64,000 nucleotides of DNA from CAZENU01 sp965117035 (GTDB taxonomy: Bacteria > Chloroflexota > Dehalococcoidia > Lucifugimonadales > CAZENU01), in contig OZ220748.1 of NCBI GenBank assembly GCA_965117035.1, positions 2,418,001 to 2,482,000 of the forward strand. The letters are read 5' to 3'. The notes beneath the pieces were generated by a model. The model saw nothing but the letters and a program-made list of their open reading frames with translations, was not told the DNA's origin and searched no databases. Position 1 is the first letter of the stretch. Each line of letters begins with the position of its first letter. Positions 43,573 through 52,339 of the stretch are shown here, one piece after another. The translations under genes were made by a program, and so were the position numbers.

Positions 43573-44442
43573 TCAGATCCGGTACAGCCGCTCCGCGTTT
43601 CGCGAGAACATCGCCGCCCGCTCGTCGCGGCTGAAGCCCGAGACGATCTCCCTGTACGCCTCGATCAGCGTGTCGTAGCTGCTGTAGAGCCTGTCGACCG
43701 GCCAGTTGGTCCCGAAGACGCACCGGGCCGGCCCGAACGCGTCGATGCAGTGCCGCACCCATGGCCTGATCGACTCGATCGTCCAGCCCCAGTCGCCCAT
43801 GCCCAGTCCGGAGATCTTGCAGTGGACGTTCCCCGCCTCTGCCGCGACGTTCATCGCCCGCTGCCACGCCTGGAAGTATTCGTCCGTGCGACTCTCCGGC
43901 AGTCCGCAGTGGTCGACGACGGCGGGGATGTTCGGGAAAGCGCGGGCGATGTCGCGCACGGCCTCCATGTGCTCCAGGCTTACGTTCATCGACGCCACGA
44001 GACCGTACCGCTCCAGTAGCGCGTATCCCTTGCGGTACGCCGGATCGCCGAGACTCTCCGCCGCGTCGAAGTCACGCACGCCGCGCGTCACCGGGTACCG
44101 CAGGTGCCGCTCGAGCTCAGCCTGCGCCGACGGCTGGCCCAGGTCGACGTATACGACGGCCGCGTGCGGAAATCCCGTGCGTTCGGACTCAGACTGCAGC
44201 CACTCGGTCTCGTCCACAGGGTCGGCCGTGCCGAGCGCGGCCTGCACGTGCACCGCCTTCGTGACGTTCGCGGCGCGCGTCTCGGCGATGAAGTCGTTCG
44301 CCAGGTAGTCGCGCTTCAGGTCGTCGAAGCCGGGCCCGACCCGCGGGAACCCGGCGTCCGGGCCTAGCCAGTCGTACGTCACCTTCGGATGCGCCAGGTC
44401 CCACAGGTGGACGTGGGTCTCTACGAATTCCAGATCGCTCAT
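43573..44442 (-). CDS. Amidohydrolase-2 family metal-dependent hydrolase
   Basis: 289 residues. TIM-barrel metallo-hydrolase with H10 and H12 in VETHVHLWD, a later His in AVVDHCGLP, and FGTNWPVDRLYSSYD carrying the aspartate region. The family includes 2-pyrone-4,6-dicarboxylate lactonase and L-fucono/rhamnono-lactonases. A lactonase acting on a sugar or aromatic lactone is the best guess, and the neighbouring Gfo/Idh dehydrogenase 19 bases upstream on the same strand would fit as the enzyme that makes the lactone. Confidence 0.88.
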   Translation of the reverse strand: MSDLEFVETHVHLWDLAHPKVTYDWLGPDAGFPRVGPGFDDLKRDYLANDFIAETRAANVTKAVHVQAALGTADPVDETEWLQSESERTGFPHAAVVYVDLGQPSAQAELERHLRYPVTRGVRDFDAAESLGDPAYRKGYALLERYGLVASMNVSLEHMEAVRDIARAFPNIPAVVDHCGLPESRTDEYFQAWQRAMNVAAEAGNVHCKISGLGMGDWGWTIESIRPWVRHCIDAFGPARCVFGTNWPVDRLYSSYDTLIEAYREIVSGFSRDERAAMFSRNAERLYRI

Positions 44443-44461
44443 GCCCGATACGGCGTCGCCG

Positions 44462-45562
44462 TCACTCGTAGAGCGACTCTACGCTGACCGCCTTGCCGCC
44501 CTGCGCCGCCGAGCGGTACGCCGCGTCCAGCATCTCCACCACACGCCAGCCGACCTCGCCCGGCGACCCGTTCGGCGCCTTGCCCGTGATCACGTCCACC
44601 AGGTTGCCCGCCGTCGCGAACAGCGGGTACGCCTCCTCGCCGCCCTCGGCGCCGGCCGACTGGTTGCCGCCGGCCAGCGGCGCAAGCTCCTCGTCGGTGC
44701 CGTCGGCGTGCCGGATGCGCCCGGCCCCGGACACGAAGTTGATATCCAGCCACCCATAGTCGCAGTTGACCTGGATGGAGAGCTTGCCCGGATCGCCCAG
44801 CGGCAGGTTGCCGGCGCCGCCTACGTTTGCCAGCGCGCCGTTGTCCATCCGCACGGTCATCGCGTCGATCAGGTCCAGGTTCAGACCGAGATTGTCCATC
44901 AGCGCCATGACGGAGACCGGCCTGAGCCCGGTTATGAAGTACATCAGCCCGGCCGAGTGCGTGATCTGCAGGTGGCCTTCGCCGCCGCCCGACCGCTTGG
45001 GGTCGGAGTAGACGTCTCCGGGGCCGTGCACCGGGTATTCGAAGATGGCCTCGTACGGCGTGTCGTCGCCGCGCACGAAATTGAGGATGAACGAAGTGAA
45101 GTAGCAGTTGACGTAGCGTATCTCGCCGAGCTCCCCCGACTGGAGCACCTCGCGGGCGCGCAGCCCCCGCGACTGGAAGTGCCACGGGTAACCGACGATG
45201 ATCTCGCGGCCCTGGCTCTCCGCCAGCTCCACAAGGTGCCGGGCATGGGTCGCCTCGAGCACCATCGGCTTCTCGATCATCACGTGCAGCCCGCGCTCCA
45301 GGCACGCGCGCGCCACCTCGTAGTGCGTCGCGTGCCACGTCGACACCACCGCCCCATCCAGCCGCTCCCTGTCGAGCATCTCCTCGACGTCGGTGTACTG
45401 GTTGTGGATGCCGTACGCCTCCGCGGCCTTCGCCAGCCTGTCGGGACGCGCGTCGGCCACCGCGACGATCTCTGCGTCCGGGTGCCGCTGAAGCGATGGG
45501 AAGTGCGCCGTCGTCGCCCACCAGCCGGTCCCGACGATCGCTACTCTCGCCTTGTCGGTCAT
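44462..45562 (-). CDS. Gfo/Idh/MocA family oxidoreductase
   Basis: 366 residues. Rossmann loop AIVGTGWWATTAHFPSLQRHPD (residues about 8-29), STWHATHYEVARACLERGLHVMIEKPM with the EKP motif, and YPWHFQSRG in place of the more usual NH-x-RF. Long C-terminal domain with a Gly-rich insert. GGAGG precedes the ATG. It probably forms an operon with the downstream amidohydrolase and with the LLM oxidoreductase upstream (46-base gap), so a dehydrogenase-lactonase-oxygenase route is plausible. This is inference from position. Confidence 0.9.
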   Translation of the reverse strand: MTDKARVAIVGTGWWATTAHFPSLQRHPDAEIVAVADARPDRLAKAAEAYGIHNQYTDVEEMLDRERLDGAVVSTWHATHYEVARACLERGLHVMIEKPMVLEATHARHLVELAESQGREIIVGYPWHFQSRGLRAREVLQSGELGEIRYVNCYFTSFILNFVRGDDTPYEAIFEYPVHGPGDVYSDPKRSGGGEGHLQITHSAGLMYFITGLRPVSVMALMDNLGLNLDLIDAMTVRMDNGALANVGGAGNLPLGDPGKLSIQVNCDYGWLDINFVSGAGRIRHADGTDEELAPLAGGNQSAGAEGGEEAYPLFATAGNLVDVITGKAPNGSPGEVGWRVVEMLDAAYRSAAQGGKAVSVESLYE

Positions 45563-45608
45563 CTCCGCCTCCTGTGCGAACGGCCCGCTCGGCCGGACCT
45601 GCGCCCGT

Positions 45609-46538
45609 CTACGAGAAGTAGGGAATCACCTCGTCCATGAACAGCTCGATGTCGTCCGTGTCCGGGAAGCTCATGAAGGCCAGGTTGGCCAGGTCGAACC
45701 CGAGCTCGACCTGCTTCTCCAGCTGGTCCCGCACGGCCGACGGGTCGCCGGCGATGGCCCTCGACTCCCAGCCCTTCGACGCCTCGATCCCCTTGGAGTG
45801 CGTCTTGTCGATGAAGACGAACGCGGCGAACGTCTTGCGTATGCTGTCGAAGTCCCGGCCCTCCTCCTCGCAGTAGCGCTTCAGCACGCTCAGCTTGCGC
45901 TCCGACCCCTCCTTCCAGACGTTGCTTCCCGCGTTCCACCAGTCGGCCTGGCGGGCGACGACCCGCAGCGTGAACTGCTCGCCCGAGCCGCCGATGAGGA
46001 CCGGCGGCGGCGGGTCCGGCCTCGGCTCGCAGTGCGCGTTCGACAGGCTGTAGTACTTGCCGCTGAAGTTGGCCGGAGAGTCCGTCCACATCGTACGGAT
46101 AACCTCCAGCGCCTCCTCCATCATCTCGACGCGGACGCGAGGGCTGGGCAACGAGGGGTAGCCGTAGCCGTCGTACTCCGCGACGGTGCTGGTGCCGACG
46201 CCGTAGCCGAGCACGAACCGGCCCGCGGTAAGCTCCTGCAGCGAGGCGGCCATCTTGGCCATGAGGGCCGGGTTCCGGAAGGGGTTGCAGATGACGTGGG
46301 AGCCGACCTGCACGCCGGGATAGCGGGCCGCGATCCACGTCAGCATAGTCCAGCCCTCGATCGTGTACCCGGGGTCGCCGTTCATGTGGTCGCCGATCCA
46401 GATGCCGCCTCTGAATCCCTGCGTGGCGATGTCCAGGGTGCGGTTCATGGCCGGCATGTACTCCTTCGGGGTGAACGAGTACAGCGGGGTGCCTCCGCGC
46501 TGCGGCGGCGTGTATCCGAACTCCAAGCGTGCTGGCAT
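45609..46538 (-). CDS. LLM-class flavin-dependent oxidoreductase (copy 2)
   Basis: 309 residues, same length as the copy at 9844-10773 and clearly paralogous (TWIAARYPGV, FRNPALMAKMAASLQELTAGRFVLGYGVG, PPPVLIGGSGEQFTLRVVARQADWWN, VPYF ending). GGAGG is 11 bases before the ATG. Expected flavin-dependent oxygenation or dehydrogenation in the cytoplasm; substrate unknown. First gene of the minus-strand set with Gfo/Idh and amidohydrolase. Confidence 0.9.
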   Translation of the reverse strand: MPARLEFGYTPPQRGGTPLYSFTPKEYMPAMNRTLDIATQGFRGGIWIGDHMNGDPGYTIEGWTMLTWIAARYPGVQVGSHVICNPFRNPALMAKMAASLQELTAGRFVLGYGVGTSTVAEYDGYGYPSLPSPRVRVEMMEEALEVIRTMWTDSPANFSGKYYSLSNAHCEPRPDPPPPVLIGGSGEQFTLRVVARQADWWNAGSNVWKEGSERKLSVLKRYCEEEGRDFDSIRKTFAAFVFIDKTHSKGIEASKGWESRAIAGDPSAVRDQLEKQVELGFDLANLAFMSFPDTDDIELFMDEVIPYFS

Positions 46539-46624
46539 CGGCGATGACCTCCGGGCAGATTGGGCGGCCTATCGTATCACAGCATCGCGGCCGCCTCGAC
46601 GGGCCCCTCTCCGCCTTGGAGACC

Positions 46625-46850
46625 CTACATGACCGTCATTCCCGCGCAGCGCCTGCCCCCGTGCAGACGGGGGCGGGAACCCAGGGGCGGGGGGCTTCCA
46701 GATACGAAAACCTGCTCATCGCCACCACGTTTGCCGTCTGAAACGGGAGTTACGCTAGGTCTTCCTTGCGGGACAGGGTGAGGGGGCTGCCTTGTCCCCT
46801 CTCCCCACCGCGGGAGAGGGTCAGGGTGAGGGGGCGTCGAACCCGGTGCA
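46625..46850. repeat. Dispersed repeats A (interrupted) and D
   Basis: Repeat A near 46629-46684 is split by GCGCCTGCCCCCGTGCAGAC, giving CATTCCCGCGCAG...GGGCGGGAACCC. A repeat D-like unit (CCTCTCCCCACCGCGGGAGA, then GGGTCAGGGTGAGGGGG) is at 46797-46837. No gene in 46539-46902. Confidence 0.7.
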
Positions 46851-46902
46851 AGTCTGCAACCCTCATCCGTGGCGACCTTGGAAGGGCCCCGCGCCCGGCG
46901 CT

Positions 46903-47378
46903 CTACCAGACCGTCAGCGCTATGCCGGCGAACGAAGCGGCCGTGCCCACGAGCACCTTCCGCGTCATGCGCTCGTGCAGGACCAGGGACGCCATCGGCA
47001 CCGCGAACAGCGGGGACGTCGAGTTGAGCACGACGACCGACGCCGGCGAGGCGAACTTGAGCGACGACATGAACAGGAGCGCCGACACGCCGTTGACGAG
47101 GCCGCTGCCGAATATGACGAGGTGATCGCGCCCGCTGCCGTGCGGCACGCGCCGGTCGGAGCCCAGGCCGATCACCGTCAGGCCGATCGTCACCATCGCC
47201 ATCATGCGCACGACGTTTGCCAGGACGGGGCTCATCGTCTCCACCACGTCGTTCTGCACCAGGACGCTGCTCGACCACGCGACGCCGGTGAGGACGCAGA
47301 GCGCCAGCGCCAGCAGTCCGAACGTCTCTTCCTCCTGCTGGGCAGCCTCCTGCTGGCGCCGCACCGACAGGACGTAGA
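46903..47378 (-). pseudogene. EamA/DMT transporter, 3' fragment (cut by IS element)
   Basis: C-terminal half of a drug/metabolite transporter: VLSVRRQQEAAQ linker, then membrane helices LLALALCVLTGVAWSSSVLV, SPVLANVVRMMAMVTIGL and HLVIFGSGLVNGVSALLFMSSL, then VVVLNSTSPLFAVPMASLVLHERMTRKVLVG and AASFAGIALTVW. Joined to the 5' fragment after removing the IS and one copy of the GTAGA duplication, the sequence is 876 bases, exactly 292 codons, and reads GGIYVLSVRR across the join. The gene is therefore a recent insertion knock-out. Confidence 0.93.
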
Positions 47379-49056
47379 GAGCCTGTTTCAAATGTGGCAT
47401 GTATTTGACGGTGGGGTTTCCAGTTTGGTCATGCCGGCTGTGTGCGGAGCCTCATGGTTCGCAGCGAGGCGCCCGAAGCGGCCATGATCACCATCCGGGC
47501 CGCCCGATAGGCTGAATGCGCGCTCGAAACGGCAGCTAGACTCCGATTCCACGCCCCCGTGGCTCGCCACGCCCTCCACAGGGTGCGCAGGTTGAAGGCC
47601 GTGGCTAGCAGAGTCCACTCAGCCACCACGTTGGGTAAGCCGCGTAGCAGGAACCGCTGGGCCTGCTGTTGCTCTTTGATGATCCCGAAGACCGGCTCGA
47701 CCAGTTGTTTTCTTTGCCTGTACGCCTCTTTGGCTTCTTCCGTGGACATCCAGGCGCGGTGGCGGCGCAGGTCTGCATCATGGGGACTTATCTCCAGAGA
47801 GCGGCCATGGCGCTCGTTCTTCGTACAGACCCCGAAGGCCGGACAGGCCCGGCACACGGCCGCGGAGGAGCGGTAAACGCGCACAATGGTGCGGCGGCCT
47901 CGCCTGACGCCGGCAAAGCGCAGCGTGTAACCCTCCGGGCATCGGTAGCTGTCGCTCGCCTCGTCGTAGGTGAAGCGGTCCTTGTGATACGGGCTCTCCA
48001 GAGCCCGGTCCTGCGACTCCGGCATGATCACCTGTTGGCCCCTCCGGGCGCACTCCTCCAGATTGCTCCCTGAGTGATACCCCGCATCGGCCAAAGTCGT
48101 CTCCGATCTGTGACCTGAGGTCTCCTCCGCCTGCTCCATCATTGGACCCAGTTGCGACTGGTCGGTCGTGTCGGCCACCACCTCGGCAGCCGTGATCAGC
48201 ATGCCGGACACCTTCCCTTCACCCATTACCGGAGAGACCATCGCCTGGGCGTTGTATGCCATCGCGATACCCTGGCGGGTCTTCATCATTCGGGCGTCGG
48301 GATCGGTCAGGTTGATGAGCTTTTGTCCATCCCGGCTGGCAAGCTCGCCCATCGTCTCACGCACCTGATCCCGCAATACCTTGCGGTCGTGCAACGCCGC
48401 TGGCAGATGGCCGGTAGCCGGCTCATCGCCCGTCTCGTTCTGCGCCTCCAACTCGGCTACCGCCCGATCCGTCCGGCCCAACAGATGGCGCAACCCCTCG
48501 GCGTCGTGGGTCCGGCTCCTTGCCGCGTTCGCCCCGACCTTCGTCCCGTCCACCGCCTGCACCGCCAACTCCACAAGCTCCATCTTGACAGCCGTCTGCA
48601 CCGTGCGCTTGAGCAACTCCCTCATACCATCCCGGTGGGAGCGGTAAAAGCGCCACAACGTCACGTGATCCGGTCGCTGGCAGCCCGTCAGCCACAAGTA
48701 CGGTATCTGGTCGCGACACGCCGCCTCCAGCTTGCGGCTCGATCGCACTCCGGTCATGAAGCCGTAAAGCCACACGCCCAACAGCGCACGGGGATGGTAG
48801 GACGGAGCTCCCATCGGGTCACCCTCTCTATCAACCCCGATACCAGCCCAGTCATCGCCGTCCAGAGCATCGACGAACTCAGCCACGAATCGGGCAGGAT
48901 GACCGGCCTCCAGCAACTCGTCGAGACTCGGAGGCAGAATCCACATCTGCTCACGGTTGAGTGGTCGATGCGGCATACTCTACTACCTCCAATTCACGGT
49001 CTGACTCTCCACCAAGATACCCTATCGCCAATACCCACGACTTATGAAACAGGCTC
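47379..49056 (-). mobile_element. IS1182-type insertion sequence, 1678 bp, complete
   Basis: Perfect 12-base terminal inverted repeats, GAGCCTGTTTCA at 47379-47390 and TGAAACAGGCTC at 49045-49056, flanked by the GTAGA duplication. One intact transposase gene. Insertion is inside an EamA transporter gene. Family assignment rests on the transposase layout; size and single open frame agree with IS1182. Confidence 0.93.
47429..48976 (-). CDS. IS1182-family DDE transposase
   Basis: 515 residues, intact. N-terminal InsH-like domain (RPLNREQMWILPPSLDELLE, SYHPRALLGVWLYGFMTGVRSSRKLE, FRPDHVTLWRFYR-like block) and DDE core: D in LAVQAVDGTKVGANA, D in TTLADAGYHSGSN, E in QLVEPVFGIIKEQQQ. A zinc-ribbon-like Cys group (VCRACPAFGVC) lies before the final block, as in the family. 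GGAGG is 9 bases before the ATG. It has no frameshift or stop and so may be active. Confidence 0.93.
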   Translation of the reverse strand: MPHRPLNREQMWILPPSLDELLEAGHPARFVAEFVDALDGDDWAGIGVDREGDPMGAPSYHPRALLGVWLYGFMTGVRSSRKLEAACRDQIPYLWLTGCQRPDHVTLWRFYRSHRDGMRELLKRTVQTAVKMELVELAVQAVDGTKVGANAARSRTHDAEGLRHLLGRTDRAVAELEAQNETGDEPATGHLPAALHDRKVLRDQVRETMGELASRDGQKLINLTDPDARMMKTRQGIAMAYNAQAMVSPVMGEGKVSGMLITAAEVVADTTDQSQLGPMMEQAEETSGHRSETTLADAGYHSGSNLEECARRGQQVIMPESQDRALESPYHKDRFTYDEASDSYRCPEGYTLRFAGVRRGRRTIVRVYRSSAAVCRACPAFGVCTKNERHGRSLEISPHDADLRRHRAWMSTEEAKEAYRQRKQLVEPVFGIIKEQQQAQRFLLRGLPNVVAEWTLLATAFNLRTLWRAWRATGAWNRSLAAVSSAHSAYRAARMVIMAASGASLRTMRLRTQPA

Positions 49057-49061
49057 GTAGA

Positions 49062-49461
49062 TGCCGCCCAGGACCAGGGCTCCACCGGCCACCGTCCTCC
49101 AGGAGACCGCCTCGTCGGCTATGATGATCGTGCCGACGATGCTGGACATGATGTACAGCCCGTTCGTCGTCGGGAAGACCCGGGACACCGGGGCGATGGA
49201 CAGCGCCTTCACGAACGCGACGTGGCCGACGATGGCGAAGAGCCCGGAGACTACCAGGAAGAGCACCGCGATGGCCGTCAGCGTGCCGAGAGAGTCCGCC
49301 ACGACGAAGGCGGCCGCTATGGCCAGGGCGGTCAACAGGCTCGCCACCGCCCTGAGGGCGACGATGTACATGGCCCCGAAGCGGGACGACACCATCTTCA
49401 GCATGATGCCCGAGAGGGCCCACGATATCGCGGACCCCAAGGCGAAGGCCTCGCCCAACAT
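49062..49461 (-). pseudogene. EamA/DMT transporter, 5' fragment (cut by IS element)
   Basis: Starts MLGEAFALGSAISWALSGIMLKM at 49461 with AAGGAGG six bases before the ATG. Helices continue through LRAVASLLTALAIAAAFVVA, VLFLVVSGLFAIVGHVAFVKAL and GLYIMSSIVGTIII to VAGGALVLGGIY, where the IS begins. As it stands the frame runs into the IS and stops at 49042 after four extra residues. About 133 of the original 291 residues remain; the product would lack the second five helices and is unlikely to transport. Confidence 0.93.
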
Positions 49462-49545
49462 CGACCGCCTCCTTCGGCGAGAAGATAGGCGCTGCCTTCG
49501 CACGGCGTCAATCGGCCCACGGGCCGGATTCAGGGAGGAAACCGC

Positions 49546-49752
49546 ATGTGCAGGAGCATAAGGACGCTCAGGCCGCCCTACGCGGAGGCCACCGACGAGG
49601 ACGTGCGCGCCGCCGCGCTGCAGTTCGTCCGCAAGGTCAGCGGCTACAGGACACCGTCCCGGGCCAACGCCGAGGCCTTCGACACCGCCGTCGACGAGAT
49701 AGCCGCCTCGTCCGCAAGGCTGCTCGCCTCGCTCCAGCTGCGCGGCCGCTAG
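49546..49752 (+). CDS. DUF2277 family small protein
   Basis: 68 residues. MCRSIRTLRPPYAEATDEDVRAAALQFVRKVSGYRTPSRANAEAFDTAVDEIA is the complete DUF2277 pattern: MCR[NS]I start, central RAAALQ[FY]VRK[VL]SG, then helix. AGGGAGG lies seven bases ahead. Function unknown; no partner is evident. Confidence 0.9.
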   Translation: MCRSIRTLRPPYAEATDEDVRAAALQFVRKVSGYRTPSRANAEAFDTAVDEIAASSARLLASLQLRGR

Positions 49753-49764
49753 ACGTCTGCGACG

Positions 49765-50172
49765 CTACGTGTTCAGCATCCGGTAGGGGACGCCGAAGAG
49801 GTACTTGTCGTCCCCCACTATCTCCTTGATGGCGTCCCGCTCGCTCATCGACATGTACACGATGCGGATGTCCGCCTTGCCGGGACAAGACTCCGTGGTG
49901 TTCAGCTCGACCATGACGATCCCGGGGTTCACCGACTCGATACGCATGACCAGGTCCGCGTTCCGGTCTATCGCCTGCGCGACCTCCGTGGGCGTCGGCC
50001 ACTCTTCGCAGGGCACCCGGTGCGGCTTCCAGCCGTAGGCCGCCTCCGCGAGCCGGTCCCGGACGTAGTAGGTCTCGGCCTCGAAGGCCGCCACGACCAC
50101 GAACCCCAGCAGCAGGAGGGCGGCGGCGACCAGGCGCGCGCGTCGAGAACGCCACACCCTGAGAAACAGCAT
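49765..50172 (-). CDS. Single-span membrane protein of unknown function
   Basis: 135 residues. Basic N-terminus (FLRVWRSRRAR), one membrane span (LVAAALLLLGFVVVAAFEA, about 14-32), and a small exported domain with two Cys (PCEEW and ESCPG) that could form a disulfide. No family recognised. A run of C bases (50180-50189) lies just upstream, so a small indel in the assembly could affect the start. Confidence 0.55.
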   Translation of the reverse strand: MLFLRVWRSRRARLVAAALLLLGFVVVAAFEAETYYVRDRLAEAAYGWKPHRVPCEEWPTPTEVAQAIDRNADLVMRIESVNPGIVMVELNTTESCPGKADIRIVYMSMSERDAIKEIVGDDKYLFGVPYRMLNT

Positions 50173-50303
50173 TCCCGCAAGCCCCCCCCCCGCGTCGGGC
50201 AGTCCGCCGACCGTCGAGAGGCCCGTCGCACGCTGCCCAGTATCAACTAGGCCATGTTAACAGTAGCCGCGAACCCGTGCATCGTCTCGACATGGCCGCG
50301 CGC

Positions 50304-51293
50304 CTACAGGTCGTACAGCCTCGCGGCGTTGCCGTAGAAGATGTCCTCGACCTGGGAGTCGGTCAGGCCCAGGTGCCGCGCCGCCAGCTTGTGCACGCGC
50401 AGCGACTCGAAGCCGGCGAACGGGACGTGCGTGGCGCCGTAGGGAGACTCCGGGAAGTCGCCCTCGTGGAGCCAGACGAACGAGTCGCCCAGGGCGATCT
50501 CGCGTCCCCGCGTGTGCGAGACGGGGAAGTCGGAGCCGTACAGGACGGCCTGGTGGCCTATGGTCTGCACGATTGCCTCGATCGCGCCGCAGTCGGTCAC
50601 GACGGCCGTGTCGAAGTAGACGTTGGGCAGCCCCGTCATGGAGCCGATGCCCTCGGCGGTGTGGTGCGGGTTGAACCCTCTCGCCGCGTGGGCCAGTATC
50701 AATCGCATGTCCGGGTACTTCTCGGCGTAGCGCCGCAGCGTACGCTGGTTCTCCGGGTCTGCCAGCGAGCGCTCCTTCACGATGTGAAGCGTGATACTGA
50801 GCTTCTCCTCGTGGGCGACGCGCACCTGCTCCTCGGGCAGAAAGGCCTCGATGGGCGCGTCGAATGTCGGCGTCACCGGCGAGTACAGGTGATAGCACTT
50901 GAGCCCCACCAGCCCGAGCGACCGGACCGTCTCCCGGACCATCTCGGGGTCGTCGCCGGGCGCGACCATCATCTGGGCTCGCGAGTACGGCAGCTTCGCC
51001 GTCTCCCTCGCGACGAACCTGTTCGCCTCCTCCATCCGCAGCCGCGCTCGTGGAAACGGGAACGCCAGTCCCCCGATGGTGCGGCCAGGCATCAGCTCGG
51101 CCAGGTGTTCGAGGTACACGTCGGCGCCGACGACCCTGGGGCCGTCGGCCAGCGCCGGCGGGATGTCATCCTGCGGGAAGTAGTCGACGTCGTAGAGGTG
51201 GACGTGCGAGTCGAAGATGCGGTCCGGAACGAAGCCGTCAAGCTCGCGGCGGAAGAGCTCCCGGTCCTGGTCGTTGGCCCGCCAGCCGCTCAT
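50304..51293 (-). CDS. Amidohydrolase-2 family metal-dependent hydrolase
   Basis: 329 residues. H30 and H32 in IFDSHVHLYD, His in LHIVKERSL and LILAHAARGFN, and the aspartate in LYGSDFPVSHTRG. The ATG (51293) overlaps the stop of the preceding isocitrate-lyase family gene (ATGA), so the two are translationally coupled. Family members include decarboxylases (ACMSD-like) and lactonases or amidases. Coupling to a C-C lyase suggests consecutive steps in breakdown of a dicarboxylic or tricarboxylic acid. Substrate unknown. Confidence 0.85.
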   Translation of the reverse strand: MSGWRANDQDRELFRRELDGFVPDRIFDSHVHLYDVDYFPQDDIPPALADGPRVVGADVYLEHLAELMPGRTIGGLAFPFPRARLRMEEANRFVARETAKLPYSRAQMMVAPGDDPEMVRETVRSLGLVGLKCYHLYSPVTPTFDAPIEAFLPEEQVRVAHEEKLSITLHIVKERSLADPENQRTLRRYAEKYPDMRLILAHAARGFNPHHTAEGIGSMTGLPNVYFDTAVVTDCGAIEAIVQTIGHQAVLYGSDFPVSHTRGREIALGDSFVWLHEGDFPESPYGATHVPFAGFESLRVHKLAARHLGLTDSQVEDIFYGNAARLYDL

Positions 51294-52174
51294 CGCCCGT
51301 CGTCCCCGGCGCCCGCGATGGCGAAGCGGGTCTCGATCTCCCGGAAGCGGCTCACGCCGATCACGTCCTCGAACTCCGCGAACGACACCATGCGGCCGTA
51401 GCCCGCCGTGCTCCCGGTGCTCCTGAGGTGGGCGGCCATCTCCTGCACCGCCCGCGTCGCCGCGAACAACCCCGACAGCGGATAGACGACCATCTTGAAG
51501 CCGATGCGCTCCAGCTCGTCCGCCGACAGGAAGGGCGTTTTGCCGCCCTCGATCATGTTGGCGAACAGCGGCGCGTCGAACGAGGCGGCGATCTTCTCCA
51601 GCTCGCCGACCGACTGCGGCGCCTCGACGAACACGACGTCCGCGCCGGCCTCGGAGTAGGCCCGTCCCCGACGTATCGCCTCGTCGAGCCCCAGCGGCGC
51701 GCGCGCGTCGGTCCTGCCGATTATGACAAGGTCCTCGCCGCCGCGGGCGTACACCGCCGCGCGGAGTTTCTCGACCTGCTCCTCGGCGGGGATCACCTGC
51801 TTGTTCTCCATGTGGCCGCACTTCTTCGGCCAGAGCTGGTCCTCGAGGATGATGCCGGCCACGCCGAGCCTGACGCACTCCTCCACGGTCCGCACCACGT
51901 TCAGCGGGTTCCCGTAGCCGGTGTCCATGTCCGCGACCACCGGGACCGACACCGCGTCGACGATGCGCCGCACCCTGTCCAGCGCCTCGGTCATCGTGAG
52001 CAGCCCCAGGTCGGGCATGCCCAGCGCCGACGCCGATATCCCGAATCCCGACGTGAACACGACCGGGAACCCGGCCTGCTCTATCAGCCGCGCCGACAGC
52101 ACGTCGTGCGCTCCGGGCAGCACCACGATGCCGGGCTCCTCGATCAGCTTCCTGAGCCGCGCGACCTTGCTCAT
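51290..52174 (-). CDS. Isocitrate lyase/PEP mutase family protein
   Basis: 294 residues, the size of 2-methylisocitrate lyase, oxaloacetate decarboxylase or carboxyPEP mutase and far shorter than isocitrate lyase. The superfamily motif KKCGH is at residues 117-121. Metal-binding aspartates are in VVADMDTGYGNP (D82, D84 region) and LEDQLWP. VFTSGFGISASALGMPDLGLLT is the usual N-terminal block. It should cleave or rearrange a C-C bond next to a 2-oxoacid, Mg-dependent. Start at 52174 has GGGAGG about 10 bases upstream. Confidence 0.9.
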   Translation of the reverse strand: MSKVARLRKLIEEPGIVVLPGAHDVLSARLIEQAGFPVVFTSGFGISASALGMPDLGLLTMTEALDRVRRIVDAVSVPVVADMDTGYGNPLNVVRTVEECVRLGVAGIILEDQLWPKKCGHMENKQVIPAEEQVEKLRAAVYARGGEDLVIIGRTDARAPLGLDEAIRRGRAYSEAGADVVFVEAPQSVGELEKIAASFDAPLFANMIEGGKTPFLSADELERIGFKMVVYPLSGLFAATRAVQEMAAHLRSTGSTAGYGRMVSFAEFEDVIGVSRFREIETRFAIAGAGDDGR

Positions 52175-52202
52175 CCGTAGGCCTCCCTGGGAATGCCGAC
52201 GA

Positions 52203-52232
52203 AGTGTATGCCGCGACCGTCAACCGTGTCAA
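52203..52232 (-). promoter_or_regulatory. Putative promoter of the lyase/amidohydrolase operon
   Basis: On the minus strand TTGACA (complement of 52227-52232), 18 bases, TACACT (complement of 52203-52208), 29 bases before the ATG at 52174. Near-consensus; diverges from the promoter at 52265. Confidence 0.55.
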
Positions 52233-52264
52233 AACGCCGATTCGACCTTTCCGACAGGCGTGGA

Positions 52265-52270
52265 TATAAT
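52265..52270 (+). promoter_or_regulatory. -10 box (TATAAT) for the methyl-transfer cluster
   Basis: A perfect TATAAT, with a weak -35 (TTCGAC at 52241-52246, 18-base spacing), 69 bases before the ATG of the first gene at 52340. Confidence 0.5.
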
Positions 52271-52339
52271 GGTAGTCCGTCTCCGAATCGTATCTGGGTG
52301 GCCGCGGCGCCGCGGCGGCGTCCCGGCCCTGGGAGAGCC

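Larger units (their letters stand above)
47374..49061. repeat. 5-bp target-site duplication GTAGA flanking the IS
   Basis: GTAGA at 47374-47378 and again at 49057-49061, immediately outside the inverted repeats of the element. The two copies are identical. Confidence 0.92.

Noticed and set aside
51294..52232. N-terminal extension of the amidohydrolase to 642 codons
   Set aside because: The extra part is antisense-like shadow of the isocitrate-lyase family gene. The ATG at 51293 overlaps that gene's stop in normal operon fashion.
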